DNA of 8,221 nt from Pseudomonadota bacterium (GCA_023390695.1 JAEWCJ010000171.1:1-8221), one strand, 5' to 3'. Positions 1 through 7,179 are shown, counted from the first letter of the stretch. The notes: a model not told the origin generated them from the sequence alone. Numbers and translations: made by a program.

Positions 1-1238
1 GCGTAGCCGACCGACATTTCCGACTTGTTGCCGGTGGTAAGCACCATCAGGTTGAACTTGTTGGAGACGCCCATGACGATGACGCCGCGCGCCCGCGCCT
101 GCAGATTTTCTTCGGCGACATCGCGCGGCAGGCCCGCGGTCAGCGGCGCCAATGCAGCCTCCAGTCCCTCCACCGCGCTCGCGATCGGCAGCGTCTCGTA
201 TTGCACGCCGAGCGCCTTCGCCACCTGCGCGGCATCGTCGAGCCATTCCTGCGAGGTGAATTTGTAGGGCAGCATCAGGCAGCGCACGCGCTCGGGGCCC
301 AGCGCATCGACCGCCATCGCCGCGACCAGCGCCGAATCCACGCCGCCCGACAGCCCGAGCACCACGCCGGGAAACCCGTTCTTGTTCACATAATCGCGCA
401 GCCCGAGGACACAGGCCGCGTAGTCGGCCTTTTCCTGCGGCTCGAGCGCGGCCATCGGCCCGCTCCCGCAATGCCAGCCGTCCGGCGTGCGCGACCAATG
501 CGTGACCGCGATCTCTTCGCCGAACGGAGAGAGCTGCGCGGCAAGCGAGCCGTCGCCGTTGAGCACGAAGGACGCCCCCTCGAACACGAGTTCGTCCTGT
601 CCGCCGACCTGGTTCAGATAGACCAGCGGCAGTCCGGTTTCCATGACCCGCGCAACCGCCACGCTCAGGCGCTGATCGACGACGCCCCGCCGGTAGGGCG
701 AACCGTTCGGGACCAGCAGGATCTCGCCGCCGGTCTCGTGAATGCATTCGGCCGGCTCCGGGCCCCAGATATCCTCGCAAACGGGAATGCCGAGCCGCAC
801 GCCGCGAAAGCTGACCGGCCCCGGCATCGGACCAGACGCAAAGACCCGTTTCTCGTCGAACACCCCGTAATTCGGCAGATCGACCTTGAAGCGCAAAGCC
901 GCGATCCGGCCCCCCTCCAGCAGCGCCACGGCATTGTAGAGCTTGCCGCTCTCCGCCCAGGGCGTGCCGATGACCAAAGCCGGGCCGCCGTCGGCGGTTT
1001 CCCGCGCCAGGGCCTCAATTTCGGTGCGACACGCGGCCTGGAATGCGGGCTTGAGGACCAGATCCTCCGGCGGATAGCCGGCGATGAACAATTCGGGAAA
1101 GAGCACGATATCGGCGCCCTCGCCTGCGGCCTGCGCGCGGGCCTTGCGAGCCCTTTCGGCATTGCCGGCGACATCCCCGACCACGGGGTTGAGCTGGGCG
1201 AGAGCGATGGCGAGACGATCCACGGGGCGCTGATTCAT
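1..1238 (-). CDS. nadE: Glutamine-dependent NAD+ synthetase, 3' end outside the window
   Basis: This enzyme performs the last step of NAD+ synthesis: ATP-dependent amidation of deamido-NAD (nicotinate adenine dinucleotide) with ammonia released from glutamine, in the cytoplasm. About 412 codons are visible with no stop, so the C-terminus lies beyond the left edge; full-length relatives are roughly 550 residues. The N-terminal half is a nitrilase-type glutaminase domain with the expected triad: Glu49 (FPEL), Lys118 (before LPNYGVFDE) and Cys154 (VCEDIW). The C-terminal half is the ATP-pyrophosphatase-type synthetase domain, with the SGGVDS loop at residues 297-302, then ENLQAR and TTGNKSE near the edge. 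The ATG at 1238 gives the usual N-terminus (RLAIALAQLNPVVGD). The gene lies 47 bases downstream of dgkA on the same strand and is probably co-transcribed. The two-domain architecture separates it from the short ammonia-dependent NadE. Confidence 0.96.
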   Translation of the reverse strand, partial: MNQRPVDRLAIALAQLNPVVGDVAGNAERARKARAQAAGEGADIVLFPELFIAGYPPEDLVLKPAFQAACRTEIEALARETADGGPALVIGTPWAESGKLYNAVALLEGGRIAALRFKVDLPNYGVFDEKRVFASGPMPGPVSFRGVRLGIPVCEDIWGPEPAECIHETGGEILLVPNGSPYRRGVVDQRLSVAVARVMETGLPLVYLNQVGGQDELVFEGASFVLNGDGSLAAQLSPFGEEIAVTHWSRTPDGWHCGSGPMAALEPQEKADYAACVLGLRDYVNKNGFPGVVLGLSGGVDSALVAAMAVDALGPERVRCLMLPYKFTSQEWLDDAAQVAKALGVQYETLPIASAVEGLEAALAPLTAGLPRDVAEENLQARARGVIVMGVSNKFNLMVLTTGNKSEMSVGY

Positions 1239-1285
1239 GCGAATGGTCTAGCGGGGCACCGGCCCGGCTGCAATGCGGCCCGCCC

Positions 1286-1642
1286 CTACCAAAAGGCCGC
1301 GAGCCGTTCCCACAGCGCCAGCAGCCAGAACAGACCGGCCACCAGCAGGCTCAGACCGACGGCGGCGGAACCCATATCCTTGACCCGGCCGATCACCGGA
1401 TCACGGTCCGAGGTCACGCGGTCGGCCAGCTTCTCGATCGCGGTGTTCAGCAATTCAACGACAAGGATCAGAACAACAACGGCGATCAGCGCCAGGCGTT
1501 TCCAGTTTTCGGTCGCGACCACGAAAGCCAGCGGGATCGCCAGCATCAGCATCACGAGCTCCTGACGGAACGCCGCCTCGCTTGCCGTCGCCGCGCGCAG
1601 TCCGTTCAGCGTGTGCAGGGTCGCCCGCAGGATGCGTTGCAC
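1286..1642 (-). CDS. dgkA: Diacylglycerol kinase (DgkA family integral membrane lipid kinase)
   Basis: This is a small inner-membrane kinase of 118 residues. In Gram-negative bacteria the family phosphorylates diacylglycerol, a by-product of periplasmic glucan synthesis, to phosphatidic acid; some relatives prefer undecaprenol. The family signature is clear: GLRAA at 14-18, EAAFRQE at 22-28, and the active-site helix ELLNTAIEKLADR at 63-75, where Glu70 corresponds to the catalytic base and Glu63/Asn66 to metal- and ATP-site residues of the E. coli enzyme. GRVKDMGSAAV follows at about 85-95. Three membrane helices are expected at roughly 29-45, 50-68 and 92-115. The start is a GTG with only a weak AAGG about 12 bases upstream; no better ATG or GTG lies in frame upstream, so the start is less certain than the identity. 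The gene lies 34 bases after the omptin-like gene and 47 before nadE. Confidence 0.95.
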   Translation of the reverse strand: MQRILRATLHTLNGLRAATASEAAFRQELVMLMLAIPLAFVVATENWKRLALIAVVVLILVVELLNTAIEKLADRVTSDRDPVIGRVKDMGSAAVGLSLLVAGLFWLLALWERLAAFW

Positions 1643-1676
1643 GATGTTGTCCAGCCTTGCCCGGAAAAGACCTAAA

Positions 1677-2750
1677 TCAGAAATGGCTGCCTGTCACATA
1701 CGGACCGAATTTGAAAGAGGCCTGCACGAAAATGCCCATGCGCTCGGTTTTCCAGTCCACGGGTTGCGGACTGCCGCCCCCACCGACAATGTGATTTTCA
1801 AAATGGGTATTGCCGTCGGTTTTCATGTTCCAGTAGCGTCCACCAATGCCAAAGGTGACATTGGAATTATACGCATAGGATAGAACGGCTTCGAGCTGAT
1901 AGCCGTGGCCCGCGCCGTCTTCCGGAAGCCCTCCGGTGAAACTGCCCGGCGCAGTGCCGATCCGCAACCAGTGGAAGTCGGTGCCGTTCAGATGCACATA
2001 AGGCAGCCAGGCGCCTTCGACGCGCAACGACCAGCGTTCGGAAAATCTGACTTCCGCTTCAGCGCCCACCCGCACCGATTGCCAGCGGTTGTTCTGCGAA
2101 ATCATTAGGACCGAGTCGGCAAAGCCCGGCACGCATATGGTGGGATGACCGCCCATCTGCTGGCAGCCATAGGCGCTGACCTTGTCTTCCAGATAATGAT
2201 AGCCGCCAAACACACCGAGCCGGACATCCTGCCGGCGCAGCAGGTTGAAACCGGCATCGATGCTCACATAAGCGATATGACCTTCGCGCTGCTTGCTGTC
2301 CGTGCTGGAATATGCGTTCGGTGGCGGGAAAAAGTCCTCGTCGTTGAGCGAGCCGTTGGGCAGAACACCGCCGCCGGCATAGCCCTTGAGGAAGAAGCCG
2401 CTGCTGTGATCGAGCCGGCCATAGGCCTCGCCGGAATGCCCGCTGAGATCGTCATAGGTCAGGCGCGATACCAGATCGTCGCGGCCGGAACCGAACAGAT
2501 CCTTCTGCGTCTTACCCCAGCTATACCAATAGCGCAGCCCGAATTCGGCGGTGAAAGACGAGACATCGCGCTGCTTGGGAAGAACGGGCCACTTCGCCGG
2601 CGGCGGCGGTGGTGGTGTTACTTTTCCCGGCACATAGCCCTGCTCACCCGGAACGTTCGGCCATTGCGGGGCATAATCGGCCGCGCCCGCAAGCGGTGCG
2701 CATCCGATCGTCAGAACCAAAACCGCAACATAACGAATTCTACGCGCCAC
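1677..2750 (-). CDS. Omptin-like outer-membrane beta-barrel, putative aspartic-type endoprotease
   Basis: The 357-residue product has a signal peptide (about 1-23, cut after AGA), a proline-rich segment (six prolines near 46-51) and a C-terminal barrel that ends in Phe. The barrel aligns by eye along its length with E. coli OmpT, an outer-membrane protease that cleaves between basic residues. The shared path is GKT near 79-81, then SRL, GSLNDEDF at 133-140, VRLGVFGGY at 176-184, TDFH at 257-260, and a late strand with a GNTHF turn. In this alignment Asp137/Asp139 fall on OmpT Asp83/Asp85 and Asp258/His260 on Asp210/His212, the catalytic groups. Of the LPS contacts, OmpT Tyr134 and Arg175 have counterparts (Tyr184, Arg222), but Glu136 and Arg138 do not. 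Cys196 and Cys206 could form a loop disulfide. The GTG start has a strong GGGAGG five bases upstream. Activity and substrate are unknown; a non-proteolytic omptin-fold barrel is the alternative. Confidence 0.78.
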   Translation of the reverse strand: MARRIRYVAVLVLTIGCAPLAGAADYAPQWPNVPGEQGYVPGKVTPPPPPPAKWPVLPKQRDVSSFTAEFGLRYWYSWGKTQKDLFGSGRDDLVSRLTYDDLSGHSGEAYGRLDHSSGFFLKGYAGGGVLPNGSLNDEDFFPPPNAYSSTDSKQREGHIAYVSIDAGFNLLRRQDVRLGVFGGYHYLEDKVSAYGCQQMGGHPTICVPGFADSVLMISQNNRWQSVRVGAEAEVRFSERWSLRVEGAWLPYVHLNGTDFHWLRIGTAPGSFTGGLPEDGAGHGYQLEAVLSYAYNSNVTFGIGGRYWNMKTDGNTHFENHIVGGGGSPQPVDWKTERMGIFVQASFKFGPYVTGSHF

Positions 2751-2776
2751 GATTGCCTCCCGCCGCCAGCGCGTAA

Positions 2777-2801
2777 AATTTGAATCAAATTGTTTTCAAT
2801 T
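2777..2801. promoter_or_regulatory. Overlapping AT-rich palindromes upstream of the omptin-like gene
   Basis: A 15-base perfect palindrome (7+1+7, AATTTGA-a-TCAAATT, 2777-2791) overlaps a second inverted repeat (AATTG-TTTT-CAATT, 2788-2801). The pair lies 27-51 bases upstream of the GTG start, in an AT-rich island within GC-rich sequence. Read on the minus strand, the second repeat contains TTGAAA (2794-2799), which resembles a -35 box, but no good -10 follows at the right spacing. The position and symmetry suit an operator for a dimeric regulator. The motif does not clearly match a box I know, so no regulator is named. Confidence 0.4.
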
Positions 2802-2818
2802 GCTTGCCGATACGGACG

Positions 2819-2838
2819 CACGCTCGCGGCGGAGCGTG
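2819..2838 (-). terminator. Second hairpin downstream of the DAHP synthase gene
   Basis: CACGCTC (2819-2825) and GAGCGTG (2832-2838) form a perfect 7-bp GC-rich stem with a six-base loop. It lies just beyond a larger hairpin in the same intergenic region. Neither strand has a T-run after it, so it is not a textbook intrinsic terminator. It may add to termination or protect the 3' end of the message. Confidence 0.35.
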
Positions 2839-2843
2839 AGCAA

Positions 2844-2875
2844 CGTTAACGGCAGGTCAGCACCCACCGTTAACG
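2844..2875 (-). terminator. Strong hairpin after the DAHP synthase stop codon
   Basis: A perfect 9-bp stem, CGTTAACGG (2844-2852) with CCGTTAACG (2867-2875), carries an inner GGT/ACC extension with a four-base loop. It lies about 20 bases after the stop of the DAHP synthase gene and 94 bases before the omptin-like start. It is the best candidate for the end of the upstream transcript, although only two T residues follow on the minus strand. Each arm contains CGTTAACG, itself an 8-base palindrome, so a pair of protein-binding sites is an alternative reading. Confidence 0.5.
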
Positions 2876-2895
2876 CGCAGTAAAACCGGCCAGCA

Positions 2896-4284
2896 TCAGA
2901 GCCCGGAGGCCGCCGACAGCGGCTGGGCCTTGGCCGCACGCTCCTTCTTCAGAAGCTCGGCCACCAGGAACGCCATATCGATCGACTGCTCGGCATTCAG
3001 GCGCGGATCGCAGAAGGTGTGATAGCGGTCGTTGAGATCCGCATCGGTGATTGCACGCGCGCCGCCGGTGCATTCGGTCACGTTCTGGCCGGTCATTTCC
3101 AGATGCACGCCGCCGGCATAGGTACCTTCGGCCTGATGCACGGCGAAGAAGTCCTTCACCTCCGACAGGATGCGGTCGAACGGACGCGTCTTGTAGCCGC
3201 TCGCGGCGGTGATGGTGTTGCCGTGCATCGGATCGCAGGACCAGACGACGACCTTGCCCTCGCGCTGCACCGCCCGGATCATGGTCGGCAGATGCTCGCC
3301 CACCTTGTCGGCGCCGAAACGGCCGATCAGCGTCAGACGGCCCGGCTCGTTGTCGGGGTTGAGAATGTCGATCAGCTTCAGCAATTCATCGGCCTTGAGC
3401 GACGGGCCGCATTTCAGACCGATCGGATTCTTGATGCCGCGGCAATATTCGATATGCGCGTGGTCGGGCTGGCGCGTGCGGTCGCCGATCCAGACCATAT
3501 GACCGGAGGTGGCGTACCAATCGCCCGACGTTGAATCGATGCGCGTCATCGCCTGCTCGAAGCCCAGCAGCAGCGCTTCGTGACTCGTATAGAGATCGGT
3601 CGTGCGCAGCTCGGGATGGCTTTCGAGATCGAGCCCACAGGCGCGCATAAAGTCGAGCGCCTCGGAGATGCGGTCGGCCAGCTCCTGATAGCGGCGCGCC
3701 TGCGGCGAATCCTTCACGAAGCCGAGCATCCATTGATGCACGGTCGCGAGATTGGCGTAGCCGCCATGCGCGAAGGCGCGCAGCAGGTTGAGCGTCGCCG
3801 CCGATTGCCGGTAGGCCTCGATCTGCCGGCGCGGATCGGGGATACGCGCTTCCGGCGTGAAGTCGATGCCGTTGATGATGTCGCCGCGATAGCTCGGCAA
3901 TTCGACATCACCCCGCTTCTCGACCGGTGAGGAGCGCGGCTTGGCGAACTGGCCGGCGATGCGTCCGACCTTCACCACCGGCGAACCGCCGGCAAAGGTG
4001 AGCACCACCGCCATCTGCAGGAAGACGCGGAAGAAATCGCGGATATTGTTGGGGCCATGCTCGGCGAAGCTTTCCGCGCAATCGCCGCCCTGGAGCAGGA
4101 AGGCCTGCCCGGCGGCGACCCTGGCGAGCGCCTTCTTCAGGCTGCGGGCCTCACCTGCAAAAACCAGCGGGGGAAAGCTTGCGAGCTGCTGCTCGACCGC
4201 CTGCAAGGCGGCCTGCTCCGGATAATCCGGCACCTGGACAATGGGCTTTCCGCGCCAGCTCTCTGGCGTCCAACGCTCGGGCAC
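2896..4284 (-). CDS. aroG: Class II 3-deoxy-D-arabino-heptulosonate 7-phosphate (DAHP) synthase
   Basis: This enzyme condenses phosphoenolpyruvate with erythrose-4-phosphate to DAHP, the first committed step of the shikimate pathway to aromatic amino acids. The 462-residue length is that of the plant/bacterial class II family. The metal ligands are in place: Cys69 (GGDCAE), His354 (MHGNT), Glu396 ([12 protein letters not shown]) and Asp426 (DPRLN). The spacings His to Glu 42 and Glu to Asp 30 equal those I recall for the Mycobacterium tuberculosis enzyme. The reading frame stays open upstream to 4410, but I place the start at the GTG at 4284: AGGAG lies seven bases before it and the protein then begins at the typical ERWTPESWR. 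Residues added by an earlier start do not look like this family. The symbol varies between genomes (aroF, aroG, aroA). It lies downstream of gor on the same strand, with a 103-base gap. Confidence 0.96.
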   Translation of the reverse strand: MPERWTPESWRGKPIVQVPDYPEQAALQAVEQQLASFPPLVFAGEARSLKKALARVAAGQAFLLQGGDCAESFAEHGPNNIRDFFRVFLQMAVVLTFAGGSPVVKVGRIAGQFAKPRSSPVEKRGDVELPSYRGDIINGIDFTPEARIPDPRRQIEAYRQSAATLNLLRAFAHGGYANLATVHQWMLGFVKDSPQARRYQELADRISEALDFMRACGLDLESHPELRTTDLYTSHEALLLGFEQAMTRIDSTSGDWYATSGHMVWIGDRTRQPDHAHIEYCRGIKNPIGLKCGPSLKADELLKLIDILNPDNEPGRLTLIGRFGADKVGEHLPTMIRAVQREGKVVVWSCDPMHGNTITAASGYKTRPFDRILSEVKDFFAVHQAEGTYAGGVHLEMTGQNVTECTGGARAITDADLNDRYHTFCDPRLNAEQSIDMAFLVAELLKKERAAKAQPLSAASGL

Positions 4285-4291
4285 GACAACA

Positions 4292-4296
4292 CTCCT
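4292..4296 (-). promoter_or_regulatory. Shine-Dalgarno site that decides the DAHP synthase start
   Basis: AGGAG on the minus strand lies seven bases upstream of the GTG at 4284. No comparable site precedes the ATG codons further upstream in this frame. Together with the family N-terminus, this supports the GTG as the true start and a 462-residue product. Confidence 0.7.
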
Positions 4297-4329
4297 CGCG
4301 GCAAGGCCGCGTTCGCTTGAATGGCCGGG

Positions 4330-4358
4330 GTTATAGCGGGCCTTGGCCGGGATGGCCA
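4330..4358 (-). promoter_or_regulatory. Possible promoter for the DAHP synthase gene
   Basis: On the minus strand TGGCCA (4353-4358, four of six to the -35 consensus) is followed after 17 bases by TATAAC (4330-4335, five of six to the -10 consensus). Transcription would begin near 4323, about 39 bases before the GTG start. The -10 element is good and the -35 weak, so this is only suggestive. It would let the gene be expressed apart from the rpiA-gor operon. Confidence 0.33.
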
Positions 4359-4370
4359 TAAAATCAGATA

Positions 4371-4390
4371 TAGGCCTTCGGACCGGCCTA
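4371..4390 (-). terminator. Weak hairpin at the gor stop codon
   Basis: TAGGCC, which includes the gor stop codon, pairs perfectly with GGCCTA over a loop of eight bases. A short T-rich stretch (ATTTTA) follows a few bases later on the minus strand. The six-base stem is short, so it may only attenuate read-through from gor into the DAHP synthase gene. Confidence 0.3.
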
Positions 4391-5773
4391 TTCCGCCGCC
4401 TCGCGGACATAACTGGCCGCTTTTTCGCGCATGGTCACCAGTTCCTCGGCGGCGGTCGGATGCACCGCCATCACCGCATCGAAATCGGCCTTGGTCGCCT
4501 TCATTTTCACCGCGATGCCGACAAGCTGGATCATTTCGCCGGCCTCGGGACCGACGATATGGCAGCCCACCACCCGGTCGGTCGTGCCGTCGACCACCAG
4601 CTTGAAGAACGAGCGGGTATCGCGGGCGGCGACGGCGTATTTCATTGGCCGGAAACTGGTCTTGTAGATATCGACCCGCGCAAGGCGCTGGCGCGCCTCG
4701 GCTTCGGTCAGGCCGATGACGCCGACTTCCGGCTCGGAGAATACTGCAGTCGGGATGTCGGAGTGATCGACCTTGATGTCCTTGCCCCCGAACACGGTGT
4801 CGGCGAAGGCGTGGCCTTCGCGGATCGCCACCGGGGTCAGCGCGATGCGATCGGTGACGTCGCCGACGGCGTAGATATGCGGCACCGAGGTCTGCGAATA
4901 GGCATTCACCTCGATCGCGCCTTTCTCGTCCAGCTTCACGCCTGCCGTCTCAAGACCAAGCCCTTTCACATTCGGGCGCCGGCCGGTCGCGAACATGACC
5001 TGATCGACGACCACCGATTCATGATCCGACAGCGTGACGCACAGGCCGTGATCGACCTTTTCGACCGCCTCGACAATGTTGTTGGTCACGATCCGGATGC
5101 CGCGCTTGGTCAGTTCGGCGCGCAGGTGTTCACGCACGTCTTCGTCGAAACCGCGCAGGATATTGTCCTTGCGGTAGACCAGCGTCACGTCGGAGCCAAG
5201 GCCGTTGAAGATGCCCGCAAATTCCACGGCGATATAGCCGCCGCCCTGGATCAGGATGCGCTTCGGGAGGTCCTTCAGGTCGAAAGCTTCGTTCGATGAA
5301 ATAACGTGCTCGAGTCCGGCAATGTCGGCGCCCGGATGCGGCCAGCCGCCGGTGGCGATCAGGATATGCCTGGCCCGAACCGTTTCATTCGTCGCCAGCA
5401 GCCGCACGGTGTCGGGACCGTCCAGCACCGCCCGGCTCTTAACGATCTCAACCTTGGAGCGCTCGAGATTCGCCGTGTAGGCGGCTTCCAGCCGCGCAAT
5501 CTCCCGGTCCTTGTTGGCAATCAGCGTCGCCCAGTCGAAGGACGGCTCCGGCACGGTCCAGCCATATCCCGCGGCGTCCTCGAACTCGTCGGCAAAGCGC
5601 GAGGCATAGACGAGAAGCTTCTTGGGCACGCAGCCGCGAATAACGCAGGTGCCGCCCATGCGGTATTCTTCGGCAATCATCACGCGCGCGCCGTGGTTGG
5701 CTGCAATGCGCGCCGCCCGCACACCGCCCGAACCACCGCCAATCACAAACAGATCGACTTCACGCTGCGCCAT
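4388..5773 (-). CDS. gor: Glutathione-disulfide reductase
   Basis: This cytoplasmic flavoenzyme reduces oxidised glutathione with NADPH and so maintains the thiol pool. The 461-residue product has the full pyridine nucleotide-disulfide oxidoreductase layout: the FAD loop GGGSGG at 12-17, the redox-active disulfide Cys43/Cys48 in [13 protein letters not shown], the NADPH fold [10 protein letters not shown] at 177-186 with Arg201 and Arg207 placed to bind the 2'-phosphate of NADPH, a second FAD motif (VGDVTD) near 296, and the C-terminal His438-Pro...Glu443 acid-base pair. The CVIRGC centre and YRKDNILR motif resemble the plant/alphaproteobacterial branch rather than E. coli Gor. I chose the ATG at 5773, which gives the normal N-terminus; a TTG at 5800 with AGGTGG before it would add nine residues and cannot be excluded. 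It lies 42 bases after the DUF2059 gene, probably in the same operon as rpiA. Confidence 0.96.
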   Translation of the reverse strand: MAQREVDLFVIGGGSGGVRAARIAANHGARVMIAEEYRMGGTCVIRGCVPKKLLVYASRFADEFEDAAGYGWTVPEPSFDWATLIANKDREIARLEAAYTANLERSKVEIVKSRAVLDGPDTVRLLATNETVRARHILIATGGWPHPGADIAGLEHVISSNEAFDLKDLPKRILIQGGGYIAVEFAGIFNGLGSDVTLVYRKDNILRGFDEDVREHLRAELTKRGIRIVTNNIVEAVEKVDHGLCVTLSDHESVVVDQVMFATGRRPNVKGLGLETAGVKLDEKGAIEVNAYSQTSVPHIYAVGDVTDRIALTPVAIREGHAFADTVFGGKDIKVDHSDIPTAVFSEPEVGVIGLTEAEARQRLARVDIYKTSFRPMKYAVAARDTRSFFKLVVDGTTDRVVGCHIVGPEAGEMIQLVGIAVKMKATKADFDAVMAVHPTAAEELVTMREKAASYVREAAE

Positions 5774-5815
5774 GAGTTTCCGTTCCGGTGACTGCTGCAA
5801 TGCCCCACCTGATCG

Positions 5816-6328
5816 TCAGATGGTGTGGCCCTTTTTCTTCATCTCGGCGCGGAACAACCCCATCACCTCTTCCGACAGCCGATTCGCCCAGTCCTGGGCC
5901 ATGGCCAATGTGCCGTCGATGATTTTCGGTTCTTCCTCGATCATCTTCTTGCCGAGCGGCGTCTTGTAGAACGCGGCGATCTCCTTGAGCTCCTGCTCGG
6001 TGAACCGCGCGGCATAGATCTTTGCCGCTTCGGTCTTCAGATTGCCGACACGCAGCCCGAGCTGCTTGCGCAGGGTTGCCGCAACGTCATTGAGATCAGC
6101 AGACAGATTCGGATTGGTCTGCAGGAAGACGTTCTTTGCCTGCTCGATAACGCCGGGGACCAACGGCTCGAAGATGATCATCGAGCCCTTGGCATCAATA
6201 ATCTCGGCCGCGGCAGCCACGGACGCGGCCGATGGCTGCTGTTGCTGCGCCGACGCCGTTGCAGGCATCACCAAAAGGGCTCCTGCAAATGCAGCGCGCG
6301 ACAGCCAGACGAAAACTTGCGATGTCAT
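5816..6328 (-). CDS. Secreted DUF2059-domain protein of unknown function
   Basis: The 170-residue product begins with a Sec-type signal peptide (hydrophobic stretch about 10-24, likely cut after ASA at residue 27), followed by a Gln/Ala-rich linker. It should therefore be periplasmic. The C-terminal half matches DUF2059: KIYAARFTEQELKEIAAFY at about 103-121, then the conserved T-P-x-G-x-K element (TPLGKKM, 123-129), with mostly helical amphipathic sequence around it. No catalytic motif is visible and the family has no established biochemical role that I know. The start is well supported by AGGAG six bases upstream of the ATG; an ATG four bases earlier opens a different frame. It lies 26 bases after rpiA and 42 before gor, so it is probably translated from the same transcript. 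The link to redox or sugar-phosphate enzymes is positional only. Confidence 0.9.
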   Translation of the reverse strand: MTSQVFVWLSRAAFAGALLVMPATASAQQQQPSAASVAAAAEIIDAKGSMIIFEPLVPGVIEQAKNVFLQTNPNLSADLNDVAATLRKQLGLRVGNLKTEAAKIYAARFTEQELKEIAAFYKTPLGKKMIEEEPKIIDGTLAMAQDWANRLSEEVMGLFRAEMKKKGHTI

Positions 6329-6354
6329 CCATAACTCCTGCTGAATGAAGACAA

Positions 6355-7050
6355 TCAGGACCGTTCAACCACACGCACGCCGGCGGAACCCGCCAGCACG
6401 ACCGCGTCGGCCAAACCAATAAATAATCCGTGTTCCACGACCCCCGGGATCGCCGCGAGCCGGTCCGCCGTCAGTTGCGGATCGGCGATTTGTCCGAGCG
6501 CGGCGTCGAGGATGAAGTGTCCGCCATCCGTGACGAAAGGATGACCGTCCTTGCCGCGCCGCAGCGTGATCGCAATGCGATCATCGGCGCCGAGCGCCGC
6601 GCGAATTTGCCGTTCGGTCGCGGTCAATCCGAACGGTACCACCTCGATCGGCAGCGGAAACTTGCCCAGCACCGGCACCCACTTGGAGTCATCGGCGATG
6701 ACGACCATGCGCGCGGAGGCGGACGCGACGATTTTTTCCCGCAGCAAGGCACCGCCGCCGCCCTTGATCAGGCTGAGATCGGGGCCGATCTCGTCGGCGC
6801 CGTCGATGGTGAGGTCGAGTTCCGGGGTCTCGTCCAAGGTCGACAGCCGGATGCCGCATTGTTCGGCCTGTGCGCGGGTGGCTTCGGAGGTCGGCACGCC
6901 GACGACGTCGAACCCGGCGCGCACCTTTTCGCCCAGCAGGTCCACGAGATGCCGCGCGGTCGAACCGGTCCCCAGGCCCAGCCGCATACCCGGCTTCACC
7001 CATTCGAGGGCGCGGGCGGCGGCCTGCCGTTTCTGCTGTTCGATATCCAT
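6355..7050 (-). CDS. rpiA: Ribose-5-phosphate isomerase A
   Basis: RpiA interconverts ribose-5-phosphate and ribulose-5-phosphate in the non-oxidative pentose phosphate pathway, feeding nucleotide synthesis and erythrose-4-phosphate production. The 231-residue product has the family motifs: GLGTGSTA at 25-32 (phosphate binding), PTSEAT at 53-58, DGADE at 83-87 and [11 protein letters not shown] at 96-106. Asp83, Asp86, Lys96 and Glu105 match E. coli Asp81, Asp84, Lys94 and Glu103 with a constant offset of two. The frame stays open upstream to 7431, across gph, but the ATG at 7050 gives the normal N-terminus ([15 protein letters not shown]). No convincing Shine-Dalgarno precedes it, so the exact start is less certain than the identity. 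It is divergent from gph, with a 129-base gap, and appears to head the rpiA-DUF2059-gor operon. Confidence 0.96.
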   Translation of the reverse strand: MDIEQQKRQAAARALEWVKPGMRLGLGTGSTARHLVDLLGEKVRAGFDVVGVPTSEATRAQAEQCGIRLSTLDETPELDLTIDGADEIGPDLSLIKGGGGALLREKIVASASARMVVIADDSKWVPVLGKFPLPIEVVPFGLTATERQIRAALGADDRIAITLRRGKDGHPFVTDGGHFILDAALGQIADPQLTADRLAAIPGVVEHGLFIGLADAVVLAGSAGVRVVERS

Positions 7051-7103
7051 GAGGGCGTGACGTCCCGAGGCGATTTGGCTGCGTTCTAACTCTGATCCGG
7101 CGC

Positions 7104-7135
7104 GGAACCTAGCCCCCAAAAGCGGGTCGGGTTCC
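7104..7135. repeat. Imperfect palindrome between rpiA and gph
   Basis: GGAACC (7104-7109) and GGTTCC (7130-7135) form the outer arms; two G-T pairs around one mismatch and a CCC/GGG step extend the helix inward to a loop of about eight bases. It occupies the middle of the divergent rpiA-gph intergenic region. Just before it, GTTCTAACTCT and GATCCGG recall the ends of short palindromic intergenic elements common in rhizobia, so it may be an eroded copy of one. An operator shared by both genes is the other possibility. Confidence 0.4.
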
Positions 7136-7179
7136 TTCGCCCCCTTGCCAGGGCTCGGCCAGAGGGCTAGCCAAGGCCC

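Noticed and set aside
201..1565. Long plus-strand open frame of 454 codons
   Set aside because: It lies opposite nadE and dgkA, both with complete family motifs. Its translation is Arg/Ala/His-rich with no recognisable domain, as expected for the antisense of high-GC coding sequence.
1677..2750. Reading the barrel protein as a lipoprotein because of Ile-Gly-Cys at residues 15-17
   Set aside because: The -3 position is Thr rather than Leu, and a clear signal peptidase I site (AGA before ADY) follows, as usual for barrel proteins.
4343..5299. Plus-strand open frame of 318 codons
   Set aside because: It is antisense to gor, whose FAD, NADPH and redox-disulfide motifs are all intact. The product is His/Asp-rich and matches no family I recognise.
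7145..7173. Promoter for gph: TTGCCA, 17 bases, TAGCCA
   Set aside because: The -35-like element is good but the -10 matches only its first two bases, and the start would lie almost on the ATG, leaving no leader.
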